Origin: Kluyveromyces lactis
Lineage: Eukaryota; Ascomycota; Saccharomycetes; Saccharomycetales; Saccharomycetaceae
Assembly (NCBI RefSeq): GCF_000002515.2
Contig: NC_006041.1
Coordinates: forward strand, 124,001-188,000
DNA: 64,000 nt
Direction: 5' to 3'
In this document: positions 49,125 through 59,243 of the stretch, piece after piece
How positions within the stretch are numbered: the first letter of the stretch is position 1
How the letters are laid out: each line of letters opens with the position of its first letter
Program-made: the position numbers and the translations under genes
The notes under the pieces: generated by a model
The model's input: the letters and a program-made list of their open reading frames with translations, nothing else
The model's database searches: none
Told to the model about the DNA's origin: nothing

Positions 49125-50093
49125 TCAATGGAAACTTTTTAGATCATCATAAGTGTTGCATGATCCACCGCAAAGGATAACTACTACGATATCATCTGGT
49201 CCCAATGGTCCTAACAGTTCAGGACGATAACAAGTATGTAACGAAGCACCGCATGCTGGTTCGACCAAAATCGAGGTCTCATCAAAGAACCTCAAACAAG
49301 TATCAACAACATTCTTATCATCTAAGACAATTGACTTCGACGAAAATTTAATAGCCTTTTGAAAAGAGTCTGCGCATATTTCGGTTGATCCCAAAGAAGT
49401 AGCTATGCTACTGATTCTATCCAATACTACGGGTTCACCAGCTATCAAAGACTTGCTCAATACATCACACCCATCGGTTTCCATGGCAAAAACAGGAATT
49501 GAGCCCGCCAATCCATGTCTTTCTAATCCATTAACGACCCCATTGTACAGACCGCCTCCTCCAACGCTGCACACAATCCCTTTTACATCATTGATGTCAG
49601 TATGGGATTCCGCCAGCTGTTCAATGATTTCATCAATCATTGTCGAATGACCATCCCAGATAATGGGGTTATCGAAAGGGTGCACATAAAGAGTATTTGA
49701 ATACGAAGACTGTCTCATGACATATTCTCTTAAATACGTGTCAGCTTCTTTCCAATGATCACCAAAGATCACGACCTTAGCACCTGCTGACTCTATTTTC
49801 TTAATCATCCTTGGCTTTGTCGATTTAGGGACAATAACAGTGCATGGTACTTTCAAGGTAGCACATGCACGAGCAGCTGCAAGCCCAGCATTCCCACCAG
49901 AACTTGAATAAACAGCTAATTCGTTTTCAGGATCAGATATGGAATCCATTGTCGTCTTGATGAGATGACTAATTCCTCTTGATTTGAAGCTTCCGCCTGG
50001 CTGTAAATTCTCATATTTCAACAGAAAAGTGGGTCCGCCGTTTAACGGTTCTCTAAATGGCAGTAATGGGGTTTTTATTGTCAATTGATCCAT
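49125..50093 (-). CDS. CHA1-like L-serine/threonine deaminase
   Basis: PLP-dependent enzyme that turns serine or threonine into ammonia and pyruvate or 2-oxobutyrate. The 322-residue protein has the Schiff-base lysine Lys37 in GGSFKSRG, the phosphate-binding loop SSSGGNAG (63-70), and the glycine-rich VGGGGLYNG segment near 190. It is about 38 residues shorter than S. cerevisiae Cha1 (360), ending soon after the CGGS-NT segment. S. cerevisiae has paralogues CHA1 and SDL1, so I leave the symbol open. The start is the first ATG after a non-yeast GTG. DCP1 lies divergently upstream. Confidence 0.88.
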   Translation of the reverse strand: MDQLTIKTPLLPFREPLNGGPTFLLKYENLQPGGSFKSRGISHLIKTTMDSISDPENELAVYSSSGGNAGLAAARACATLKVPCTVIVPKSTKPRMIKKIESAGAKVVIFGDHWKEADTYLREYVMRQSSYSNTLYVHPFDNPIIWDGHSTMIDEIIEQLAESHTDINDVKGIVCSVGGGGLYNGVVNGLERHGLAGSIPVFAMETDGCDVLSKSLIAGEPVVLDRISSIATSLGSTEICADSFQKAIKFSSKSIVLDDKNVVDTCLRFFDETSILVEPACGASLHTCYRPELLGPLGPDDIVVVILCGGSCNTYDDLKSFH

Positions 50094-50480
50094 TTGATGG
50101 TTGTTGGCTTTTTTTTTTACTTTCACTGATGATAGTCATTAGCATCTCTTATCAACCGGTTTATCAAAGCACGTCAGTCACCTTTATATTCTCATTTGCA
50201 GACATCTGCCGGTTGCATTTCGAAGAAATATGAAAATTTAAGAAATGAAAAAATCAAAAAATTGACTGTACCCCATCAGAAATTCAAATAGAGTGATACG
50301 AAGAGTACAGTATATATGATTGCGCAGGTTAACCTGTCTGGTAACTATAACTGGGAATAATATCTTCACCCAATTTCGAGAAATAAACTTTTCGAATAAA
50401 AGCAGTTGGAATTTTGGTCCCTTCTTTTTGCAACGAAAGAAGTAACATAATATAGAAGAAGCAGCTTACATTTACAGATA
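50094..50480. other. CHA1-like/DCP1 divergent promoter
   Basis: About 390 AT-rich bases between two divergent starts. No exact regulatory element or RNA gene is clear. Confidence 0.4.
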
Positions 50481-51047
50481 ATGTCGACGGAGACTTTGGA
50501 AATATATCGCAAGGCATTGAATTTTAACGTTATAGCGCGTTATGATCCTAAGATTAAACAACTACTTTTTCACACTCCGCATGCTACGGTGTATAAGTGG
50601 GGCGATGATAATTGGAACAAGTTAGAATATCAAGGCGTGTTGGCGATATATCTTCGAGATGTCGGTGACAAAGAAGCAATTCTACCAGAAGTGAGTAGTT
50701 ATGATGATACTATAACAGGCCAACAATCTGAAGCTAATACTCCACACGTATTGACTGGTCACGACATCTACAATTATGGACTAATAATTATGAACAGAAT
50801 TAATCCTGATAACTTTTCTTTGGCGATTGCTCCAAACAGTGTTCTCAACAAGAGAAAGCTATTCGCTCCGAATCGCGAAGAAGAGCTGGAACCAATGAAA
50901 GTTGAAGTTAGGGATGACCTTGTGATGATCAAGACGCTAAAGAAAGAGGTGTACGGCATCTGGGTGCATACTCCTGAAGACAGACAAAACATCTATGAAC
51001 TCATTAAATATTTACTAGAGAATGAACCAACAGATTCATTCACGTAG
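50481..51047 (+). CDS. DCP1: DCP1, mRNA decapping activator
   Basis: Regulatory subunit of the Dcp1-Dcp2 decapping enzyme in processing bodies. The 188-residue protein (231 in S. cerevisiae) starts MSTETLEIYRKALNFNVIARYDP and has an EVH1/PH-like domain. The VYKW segment (37-40) and a NW pair at 44-45 belong to the conserved core, and the YGIWVHTPEDRQNIYELIKYLL helix at the C-terminus packs on Dcp2. It lacks part of the long internal insertion of the S. cerevisiae protein. It is YOL149W, the first gene of the YOL149-YOL143 run. Confidence 0.95.
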   Translation: MSTETLEIYRKALNFNVIARYDPKIKQLLFHTPHATVYKWGDDNWNKLEYQGVLAIYLRDVGDKEAILPEVSSYDDTITGQQSEANTPHVLTGHDIYNYGLIIMNRINPDNFSLAIAPNSVLNKRKLFAPNREEELEPMKVEVRDDLVMIKTLKKEVYGIWVHTPEDRQNIYELIKYLLENEPTDSFT

Positions 51048-51161
51048 TTTGCATATGTAGAATATCGTTGAAACTCATTACAGGCACAGGTTTGGCATTT
51101 TTTTGTTCAATATCCTAAATTGAAATTATTTAGATACTACGCAGCTCGAATTATAAGCCGG

Positions 51162-51178
51162 TCATGTAGCCGATGGCG

Positions 51179-51259
<81 letters not shown>

Positions 51260-52991
51260 TCTTTTTTGTCATCGCCCTTTTCTTCGGAGGCGCAGCGGTT
51301 CCGTCCGCAGCCTTTTTGGTAGCCTTACGCCCTCTCTTTGCCTTAGGTTTTTCCTCAGGTTCCGTACCAGTTCTTTTGTTCGCTACGGCAGTTGACGTTT
51401 GATTCATTGACTGACCATCAGTATGCTGTTGTGACGCTCTTCTCTGCGTCATCGGGTTACCCATAGAAATACGAGTATCGTATGCACTTGGAACGATGTT
51501 CGAATTCACACTTTGATGTTTTCTTCTTTCCTTTTCTACTCTCCAATGCTCAATAATTTTTAGCCTACTAAACTGTTGAGCGTCTGTGTTTGTTCCAGTA
51601 CCAACGGCGGCCGCAGCTGCAACGCTGTTGGATGTTACTCCTACAGAGGAGCCAGAAGTTTTACCATTAGTTGCAGCTTTTCGAGCAGCATTAGCTTCAG
51701 CTTTCTTCAGCAATGATGCTGCCAGGGTAGCGGCAGTTGTGGTAGTAGTTTTTTCACTAAGAATTAACATTAGTTGTTCATATGTAGAACTATGTTGTGG
51801 AAGCTCTTCATGTAACTCAATGTGCTCTATAGCACCTTTGGTGAACGGTTCAATACATAATTCTCTGTAGGGAAATTCCCACTTTTGCTTTTCTTCCTCG
51901 TAAACCGGTTCTAGGAATTCTTCGTCACTGACATACTCTTTGTGAGTGTAAGGATTCAAAGGTGTATCTAAATTGAGGTTCCTTTTAGTAAGAGTTAGTA
52001 TTTCAGATTCAAGCTGTTGGTACATCGAATCTGGGAACCTTGTATGGTCTGCATAAGAAAGCATATCATAGTAATGTGTCAAATCGTTCGGTCTGAGCAG
52101 AGTTCTATACATCCTTGGCCTTTTCAAAGTTGTGAAGGATTTTCCTGAATTTTCTTTATCCTTCTTAGCATTATTGGTTGAATTTGGCACAGTTGAGGCA
52201 TTGGTTGTATTAGTGTTACCATTGTTGGAGAGGGAATTAGCGGCTACATTTTCTGGTTTAGGCGTTACACCGACTGGTGCGGGTACAGAAGAAGACCCAT
52301 CGACTGGAACACGAGTCGCTGGCACAGAAGAATTTGCAGCAGCTCCTGGTCCCGAGGATGAGGAACTACTATTTCGCTTCTGTAAATCTGTTTGTGTGGG
52401 TACTTTTTTCGGCATTTGGTTTGGGTTCGGAGTTTCCTGTTTGACATCAACAGTATTAGTATGGTCGTAAACTTGAAGAATTAGACATCCTTCATAGAAC
52501 TGAATATTGCAATCCCTTAGTACCTCCATTATAGCTTCAGGAATGACACCCCTTGCAACGTACTCCAAAAATTCCCGTAGAACTTCATTGTTTTTGTTCA
52601 AAATTAAACCATCATTGGAGTTCTGTGGTGTCTTTTGGTGCTGTTGTAAACGAGAATTTGCTGGAGCGCATATTTTAAAGTTATTTTCATATATGTGAAA
52701 CTCAAAACTTGGTTTGAATTGCTCATATTTTTTCAAAAGGTCATCTGGATCCTCCTTAAACTGATATAACCTCTTTGGTTTCCGATTCAAAGTAGTCAAC
52801 AACTGGTATATTTGTTGTTCAAAATGCAATTGCTGCTGCTGTTGTTGTTTCAAGCGCTGCTGGTACATCAATCTTTGCTGTTGCTGCAGCATATTCCCAC
52901 TTACTGGCACCTGCATTTGTTGCTGTGAAGGAATAGAACGAGAGTCTCCTGTTTTTGCATGACTGGGAGGATATCCAGTGCCTGTGCTCAT
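51162..52991 (-). CDS. SPT20: SPT20, SAGA complex scaffold subunit
   Basis: Core subunit that keeps the SAGA co-activator complex together. The 609-residue protein (604 in S. cerevisiae) starts MSTGTGYPPSHAKTGDSR, then a Gln-rich stretch, the Spt20 domain at about 68-175 (RLYQFKEDPDDLLKKYEQF, FKICAPANSRL), a Ser/Thr/Asn-rich linker and a second conserved part with TLKRPRMYRTLLRPNDL near 288-305. The C-terminus is Lys-rich with a pure run of 25 alanines. The ATG at 52991 was preferred to an upstream TTG. It is YOL148C. Confidence 0.95.
51182..51256 (-). repeat. Pure 25-unit CTG/CAG trinucleotide repeat in SPT20
   Basis: Twenty-five uninterrupted CAG units on the plus strand. SPT20, on the minus strand, reads them in the GCT frame as 25 alanines just before the C-terminal GPPSAT. 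The tract has no interruption, which favours slippage. Confidence 0.95.
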
Positions 52992-53513
52992 TTTTTTTTT
53001 CAATTCTTTTGTCTTTTTAACAATCTGCTGTATTTCGAATACCAGATCAGATTAACAACCGGCTTTTCAATGAAAAGAACAGAATGAAATAATCCCAAAG
53101 CGATTAGTCTAAATTGAGGAATATCCACCTATAAAAATAGTGGTGATGTTATCCCGCAGAAGCAATGAATTACGAATAGAAGTGCAAGAGTAGCCGCGAA
53201 TATGGTGCTCGCTTAATGTCCTCGATGAAATGGAATTTCAAGTAGTTTTCAACAATTTCAACTTTGAAGCCTGTCGAAAAGTGTAAACATCAACAAGTGC
53301 GGGTAACATTGGTATTAAAATGATGAAACAATGGTGATAGTATATCCTAATAGCTGCACAGACATCTAGTTAATACGGAGGCATCATCAGAAATTATCCC
53401 GGTACCAGCTGAAATTACAATTATCAACATATCGAGTAATATGTTAAGTTGAAAGAAGATACATATAAATATATATATATATATAAACTAAATTAAAGGG
53501 AAGGAGAAGTCCT
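52992..53513. other. SPT20 promoter and PEX11 3' region
   Basis: About 520 bases between two leftward genes, with an A/T dinucleotide tract at 53464-53486 close to the PEX11 stop. No gene is visible. Confidence 0.4.
53464..53486. repeat. AT dinucleotide tract
   Basis: A run of TA dinucleotides about 30 bases past the PEX11 stop. A likely part of its 3' processing signal. Confidence 0.6.
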
Positions 53514-54218
53514 TTAAGCAGTCTTCCAGACATCTTGTAGACCAAAGACGGATGTAGCGACACCAGCCAGGGCGACACTTGATTCGTCATTACGCAAGAA
53601 TTGCAAGTTATTTAAGACAATGAAAGTATCGATAGAATCCCAGATTAGTCTTCTGAATGCGGCGAATCTCTCATTGTAGTAAGCGGTCAACTTTTCAGAA
53701 CTAGCCTTTTCGGTTGGTGCATTGCCCTTAGAACTCAAAGAGGCTTCGATCTTTCTTTGAGAAGTGTACAACTTACGGACATCGGTGATCAAACCAGCGA
53801 TCAACGCAACGAACCAAAACCAGTTTGTGTAACGAGGAACTTTCTTGGCAGTAATAGGAGTAGCTGGGATTAACTTTAGGATGCGCAACAAGTTAATTTG
53901 ATCCAAAGTTAAATACCCAACATAACCCACATTTTTGATTATGGACAACCATCTAACCCATTGATCTGGAGCAATCTTGTTATCGTATAATTTGGCTGCG
54001 TCCTGGATATGATTCAATGGCTTGAAGAATCTCAAAATCTTTCTGACAGACGTGAATTCAGATTGTAACTGTCTATTCAAACCAGATCTGTATTGAACGG
54101 CAAGGAATCTAACCAAGTACTGTAGCAATCTCAAGATCTTTTCTCTGCCGGCTGTTTTATTCAACAAAGAAATGAATTTGGTCAACGTAGGATGATAAAT
54201 AACTGTGTCTAAAACCAT
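53514..54218 (-). CDS. PEX11: PEX11, peroxisome proliferation protein
   Basis: Peroxisomal membrane protein that elongates the membrane before fission. The 234-residue protein (236 in S. cerevisiae) starts MVLDTVIYHPTLTKFISLLNKTAGREKILR, with an amphipathic helix near 15-35, and carries a hydrophobic segment near 131-149 (YTNWFWFVALIAGLITDV). The C-terminus (SSVALAGVATSVFGLQDVW) also matches. It is YOL147C. Oleate induction in S. cerevisiae uses Oaf1-Pip2 sites; I could not find an exact one here. Confidence 0.96.
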   Translation of the reverse strand: MVLDTVIYHPTLTKFISLLNKTAGREKILRLLQYLVRFLAVQYRSGLNRQLQSEFTSVRKILRFFKPLNHIQDAAKLYDNKIAPDQWVRWLSIIKNVGYVGYLTLDQINLLRILKLIPATPITAKKVPRYTNWFWFVALIAGLITDVRKLYTSQRKIEASLSSKGNAPTEKASSEKLTAYYNERFAAFRRLIWDSIDTFIVLNNLQFLRNDESSVALAGVATSVFGLQDVWKTA

Positions 54219-54458
54219 TTTTGTTTGTAAAACTTATAAGTTTAGATGTGGAAGATGACTCAGGATAACTGGCTCAGTATTTCAATTGATTTCTGAAGGA
54301 GGTAGAATATTGGAAACAGTATATTCAAACAAAGCACTAGAGAGAGATTGTATCGCAGGTGCAACGTATTTCAACAGAGTCTGATGAGATAGGAATACAA
54401 GGAGTAGTGAAAATGCTTAAAACTGCTTGTCTTTATTTTCAGCAGTCATTTTCTACTT

Positions 54459-54487
54459 TATATATAAATATATATATATATATATAA
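54459..54487. repeat. AT dinucleotide tract upstream of PEX11
   Basis: Run of TA dinucleotides, about 240 bases before the PEX11 start. It could supply TATA-like sequence. Confidence 0.6.
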
Positions 54488-54811
54488 AGTGTGATGTTAT
54501 ACTTCATATGTCAATGGGCATAGATCAAAGCAGGGTCAACAGAAAATAGTCAGGCTCTACGGTAAAAGGAGAGGATTTCCACTTAGCAGCGAAACGTACT
54601 TTATTATCAACTTCTTTCGGGTCCCCCACAAAAAATGGGAGGGACAAGTCAGAGCTGCGAAGTTACTAGCACGGAAGATCCTGCTGTATTAAGGACATTT
54701 GTACCGGGGGAAGACATGCAACAATAGCAATCTTACTAGGTGAAGACTGGGATCCCGGGAAAAAGGGCGACATAATATTTAGTATGTAGGCGCACATTTT
54801 TACGTGTATTT

Positions 54812-54830
54812 CGGACCAAATGTCCTTCCG
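54812..54830. promoter_or_regulatory. CGG-N13-CCG inverted triplet pair
   Basis: CGG and CCG triplets in inverted orientation, 13 bases apart, the general layout of a zinc-cluster (Gal4-type) factor site. It does not meet the Oaf1-Pip2 oleate-element pattern, which needs a T at the fourth base after CGG+3 and a shorter gap. It may be chance. Confidence 0.25.
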
Positions 54831-55230
54831 CTAACAGCTTGAAAAGGATGGCCCGATTTGTTCCGAAACTCGAGAAAAAAAAAAGGGACAACGAGAAAGC
54901 CATGTATGCGAATCGTGTACAGTGATATAATGACGATTTTGTAGTGTGCAAGCATCAATCACGTGATTTATATCATCGAGATGCATTTCCTCTCAACATC
55001 GCGAAACACGTAAAAAAGAATCGTTAACTAGCGAGCGATGTCTTCTGCTTTATAATACTGCGTTCTTTTCTATTGTTTACATTTAGAGCCATCAAGCCCA
55101 AACCTAAAATCATTTAAAGCATTTGTATATCTCATATTGAAGAAACGCCAAAAGTAAGATTACAATTCCAAATACCAGCCTATATTTTGCCGGTTCAGCT
55201 TCCTGAGAATCGCCTTAGATTTATGCCGAG

Positions 55231-55797
55231 ATGGGATACTATGATATAGATGATATACTGGCTGATGGTACTAGATTTCCCTGTAGATTCAACTATGACG
55301 TTCCTGGGTTGGGTTATCTGGAGGGAAACCCAGGCAGACCAATATCGAAAAATGCAAAACTAGAGTTACCACTTTGGATGGTCCATCTTCTTGCTGTAGT
55401 GGGTGCGCAATCTAATGAAGATTCTAGAGTTGAAGAACCTCTTCCTTTTGTCGAATTGCTCCCGCCTGATTTATTCGCTCCAAGAGTACTAAACGCTATT
55501 AAATCTGGTGCTACTAGTCTCGATCTTCACTCAATTAGCCCTCATTTCTACACCCTGGCTGAGAAGTGGGCCACACTGTTCTCGGATAAAGAACTATCAC
55601 AAGTCTTGAAAGATATGCTACTAGAAAGAGGTCAAGAGATCAATAACCACGCCATCAGTGTTAGTATGTTCTCAAACTGTAACCAAACTAATGATTCTGC
55701 TGTTTTCTTACAGACTTTGGACGAATTTGAAAAGACAATTTATAGAGATACAAATGTCAACTGTAAAGAGATGAAAAAATGGTTGGTTTTGAAGTAA
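55231..55797 (+). CDS. PSF3: PSF3, GINS complex subunit
   Basis: Subunit of the GINS tetramer, part of the CMG replicative helicase. The 188-residue protein (194 in S. cerevisiae) starts MGYYDIDDILADGTRFPCRFNYDVPGLGYLEG, the conserved Psf3 N-terminal domain, followed by a short helical part with ELPLWMVHLLA and a mostly helical C-terminal half. The start was set by this conserved first segment, even though an out-of-frame ATG lies eight bases earlier. It is YOL146W. Confidence 0.96.
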   Translation: MGYYDIDDILADGTRFPCRFNYDVPGLGYLEGNPGRPISKNAKLELPLWMVHLLAVVGAQSNEDSRVEEPLPFVELLPPDLFAPRVLNAIKSGATSLDLHSISPHFYTLAEKWATLFSDKELSQVLKDMLLERGQEINNHAISVSMFSNCNQTNDSAVFLQTLDEFEKTIYRDTNVNCKEMKKWLVLK

Positions 55798-55833
55798 ATA
55801 AATTCACAAACTAATATTACATTACATATGCGT

Positions 55834-55863
55834 GTATATATATATATATGTATATATATATAC
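55834..55863. repeat. Palindromic AT tract
   Basis: About 30 bases of TA dinucleotides interrupted by one G and ending TAC, near-palindromic, between the convergent PSF3 and CTR9 genes. It can fold into a cruciform; a role in 3' end formation of PSF3 is plausible. Confidence 0.5.
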
Positions 55864-56021
55864 AGTGGTGTGTTTTTCTTTTTGATTTGTTGTTTGGTTA
55901 AAGAAAGACTTGGACCTCATGTGCCGAGTCTTGTATTGTTCCTATATAAGTTCATTGCAATGAAGACTAATTATGGTACACGATTCAACTAGTAGTCGCC
56001 AATGATGTTTAGGCGACAAGC

Positions 56022-59000
56022 TTAATCTTCATTATCACTGCCAGAATTTTCAGGTTCCAGAGCTAGTTCAGCCTCAGCTTCATCTGCTGGTTCACCGTCA
56101 TCTGTGAAGTCGGCTTCTTCATCACTATCTTCAATGAATTCTTTTGAAAGTGGTCTGGACTTACCTCTCTTAGAGTCACCATTTTGAACTCCGTTCAATT
56201 GATCATCATCCTCATCATCTTCATCAACGATTTTTTTGGCAGTTCTTCTCTTTTTCTTTGAAGATTTACTATCAGAGTCTGCTTTTCTCTTTGCTTTCTT
56301 CCCTTTCTTAGATGGTGCTTTATAAGACCCGTCTTCTTCTTGAGGTAGGTCATCGTTGTCATTGTCGTCATCAACAATCTCCTCTTGCGCGGTACGTTCT
56401 TGGATCAACCTTTGTGCTTCTTCTTGCAATTTTCTGTATTCCTCCGCCAGTTTTTCACTTTTGATCTTTTCTTCTTCCTTCTGTTGGGCGTCCCTTTGAG
56501 CTTCAAGCTCACGTTGTTCTTCCAAAACTTTACGAGCATTTTCCATTTTGGCTGAGATTTCCAATTCATACGCCTTTTGGTCTTCTATACTGCGCTCTAG
56601 TGCTGTTTTCATGGTGGTCTCACCTAGTTGAATACGTTGCTCTAATTGTTCTGAAGGAATTACTATGGATTTAGTTTCCAGAAGTTCTTTTAATAATGAA
56701 ATACCGTATTGCAACCCCTCAATACTGGCTTCAAGATCAGCCATGGTTCTTTCTTTAGGACTAGATCTTCTCATTTGCTCGGCAACTTGGAATTCCAATA
56801 ATGCAAGGTTGAACTTATAGCTACTGGTCATCTTACCGTTTACTTTCGCAGATTCTAAATCATACGCACGTTTGACATAACCAAGCGCTTTCTGAACAGC
56901 TTCAAGAGACCTTTCCTTGAGAGCTCTTAGATACCAACATCTACCCAAGAGATTGAGCAGTAACGGCTTACTCTTTGGATTATCAAATCTATTTAGGGCA
57001 ATTTCGTAGTTCTCAATAGCTTTCGCATATTCACGCATTTCTGATAAACAGTGTCCGAGATTGATATGCACACTTTGGTTATCTAAGGAATCTCTGATCT
57101 TTCTAAGAACTTCAAGTGATTGCCCGTACCTCTTATTTTCTGCAAATATTATTGCCAAACCCTGAGCCGCAAAAATGTTCATCGGATCAACTTGGAGGAC
57201 TTTCTGATAAAGTTGAGTTGCCTTCAAGTAAGATTCGATCGACTTATTAGCATCTTTAGAATTACGAGCTGACTTCTTTTGATCTCTGGCAATTGCCACA
57301 TATAGATTTGCTAATGAAATTAAAGCATACAAGTCGTGCGAGTCATATTTTACCAAAGTTTCTTTGCTATGTTCCGACATTTCATGTTCTGCTGGTTTGC
57401 CTAACTTTTTCAAGTACCAGGCATAGAAAGCACGCACTTCTCCATTTGATTCGTTTTCTGTCAAAACAGACTTTATTTCGTCCTTCAAATTAGATTCTGG
57501 GTGGTTAATAAATTTGAGGTGGATATCTCTAATCCTAGCACTAATATACTTTGGGTGGTCGGTAAGAATAGCAGTGTAAATATCATGTGATTTTGCTTTA
57601 TCAGTGTGCTCGAGTGCTCTAGCTGTGTTGTAATCCAAGGTGACTTTCTTGCTGTCATGCACGATAACTTTGGCTGATGCCTCTTGGAAAAGATTTTGAG
57701 CCTTTTCATATTCGCCAGTGACGAAATAGAAACATCCTAAATTGTTCAAAACCTCCAAAGGTGTTTCCTCTCCTTGAATGTGCAGCTGGTCAATCCCTTT
57801 TTGCAAGTAATCAATTGATTGCTTGTAGTTGTTTTTAATTTCGTATAATTCTGAAAGTAGTAGATAGGCCTTGTTAATCACAATCTGATTACCTTTTGCT
57901 TTGGTCAAGTGTACATATTTCTCTAAGAACTGGATAGCTTTATCTGTTATTTTCCTCAGTTCTGCGGAGCTGACCTTTACGGTGGTGTTGAAACATTTCG
58001 AAGCATATAGAAGACCTAGAATATAATTAATTTCCTGCAAGGATTCATTACTTTGATAAATGTTTTCAAATGTTAAGATAGATTCTTCCACCAAGTTATT
58101 CTTAACTTGAGACTGTCCTAGACCAATCTTGGCCAATAAATTACCCTCATTTTTCTTCAGTGCTTCTTGGAAGTAGTGGAATGCTTTACGGGAATCACCT
58201 TGAGCATAATATGCTCTGCCTACCCAGAATGATGACTCAGAGAGGATTTGGTCAGAAATCATAGCAGATCTAGACATGATCTTCTGTTCATAAATTGTAA
58301 TGACTTTATCGTATTTTTGATTCATGTAAAAGTAGACTTGCAACAGAGCAAGCAATACAGGATGAGGACCTCTTTCTTGGTACAAGGTATCTAAATCTAA
58401 TACAGCATTTGTAAAAGAAGTCTTGAACATTTCGTCATTTGTGGATGAAGTCAAGGAGTTGTGGAATTTCCCTAACAGAACGAGTATGGCGGCAACTGAG
58501 TCCTTGCCAGAAACTGCAGCACTTCGTTCCCATGCAGCAATTGCCATAGAACGATCCTTCAAATGCCAGAAACACATACCGATACCGATTCTTGGGTCTG
58601 GAACTAAAGTTGGATTCAAAAGAAGAAGCTCTTGGAAAAGCCTTAGAGCCCCATGGTAATTCTTTTTGATATACATTAACTTCGCCCTCATTATAATAAA
58701 CATGATGTTAGGTTTGTTCACGCTTCCGCTTCTCTTGTCTTCATCTTGAACAGATTTTATGAAAATATCAGTATATTCGAGAGCTCTATCGTACATTCCT
58801 CTTTGAAAATATAGTTCGACAGTGGCTAATCTGTTTCCTATCCAAGTAGGGTCCTGCTTGGAAGCTTCAATGACATGAGTTTCTGCCAAGGATAAGTACT
58901 TATTTCTTTCCTCAACAATACCAGTTGAAGACCTGGCCAAGCGCAAGTAAGCCCAGGTCAAAAAAGTATGTATTGAAGCCGTCTGTTTGTCAGAGAAGTG

Positions 59001-59243
59001 AGACAAAGCCTGCTCTGCAAGCTTTACACCTTCCTTCACGCTTCCATTGTTACAATAAGATGCAGCAATAGTCAACCAATGCTCCTTATCAGACTGTTCT
59101 TCAACAAGTAACGTCGTCAAATCTTGTGGGTCCTCCGGTAAGTCATTCTTCAAATCTATAGAAACCACTTCTTCAGATTCTCTTAATGGAATATCCAAAG
59201 AGTTTGGCCATTGCGCCAATGGATAATCAGTAGAGGCGTCCAT
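56022..59243 (-). CDS. CTR9: CTR9, Paf1 complex scaffold
   Basis: Largest subunit of the Paf1 transcription elongation complex, a scaffold required for histone H2B ubiquitination and H3K4 methylation. The 1073-residue protein (1077 in S. cerevisiae) consists of tetratricopeptide repeats from about 50 to 830 (for example FWVGRAYYAQGDSRKAFHYFQEAL), then a long charged coiled coil at about 870-960 and an acidic, Lys-rich C-terminus. Positions of the repeats fit the yeast protein closely. It is YOL145C. Confidence 0.97.
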   Translation of the reverse strand: MDASTDYPLAQWPNSLDIPLRESEEVVSIDLKNDLPEDPQDLTTLLVEEQSDKEHWLTIAASYCNNGSVKEGVKLAEQALSHFSDKQTASIHTFLTWAYLRLARSSTGIVEERNKYLSLAETHVIEASKQDPTWIGNRLATVELYFQRGMYDRALEYTDIFIKSVQDEDKRSGSVNKPNIMFIIMRAKLMYIKKNYHGALRLFQELLLLNPTLVPDPRIGIGMCFWHLKDRSMAIAAWERSAAVSGKDSVAAILVLLGKFHNSLTSSTNDEMFKTSFTNAVLDLDTLYQERGPHPVLLALLQVYFYMNQKYDKVITIYEQKIMSRSAMISDQILSESSFWVGRAYYAQGDSRKAFHYFQEALKKNEGNLLAKIGLGQSQVKNNLVEESILTFENIYQSNESLQEINYILGLLYASKCFNTTVKVSSAELRKITDKAIQFLEKYVHLTKAKGNQIVINKAYLLLSELYEIKNNYKQSIDYLQKGIDQLHIQGEETPLEVLNNLGCFYFVTGEYEKAQNLFQEASAKVIVHDSKKVTLDYNTARALEHTDKAKSHDIYTAILTDHPKYISARIRDIHLKFINHPESNLKDEIKSVLTENESNGEVRAFYAWYLKKLGKPAEHEMSEHSKETLVKYDSHDLYALISLANLYVAIARDQKKSARNSKDANKSIESYLKATQLYQKVLQVDPMNIFAAQGLAIIFAENKRYGQSLEVLRKIRDSLDNQSVHINLGHCLSEMREYAKAIENYEIALNRFDNPKSKPLLLNLLGRCWYLRALKERSLEAVQKALGYVKRAYDLESAKVNGKMTSSYKFNLALLEFQVAEQMRRSSPKERTMADLEASIEGLQYGISLLKELLETKSIVIPSEQLEQRIQLGETTMKTALERSIEDQKAYELEISAKMENARKVLEEQRELEAQRDAQQKEEEKIKSEKLAEEYRKLQEEAQRLIQERTAQEEIVDDDNDNDDLPQEEDGSYKAPSKKGKKAKRKADSDSKSSKKKRRTAKKIVDEDDEDDDQLNGVQNGDSKRGKSRPLSKEFIEDSDEEADFTDDGEPADEAEAELALEPENSGSDNED

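Larger units (their letters stand above)
54219..55230. other. PEX11/PSF3 divergent intergenic region
   Basis: About 1 kb with no gene I can support. It holds an AT dinucleotide tract at 54459-54487, a CGG-N13-CCG element at 54812-54830 and a CACGTG box at 54960-54965. The region is long for a housekeeping pair. Confidence 0.5.
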
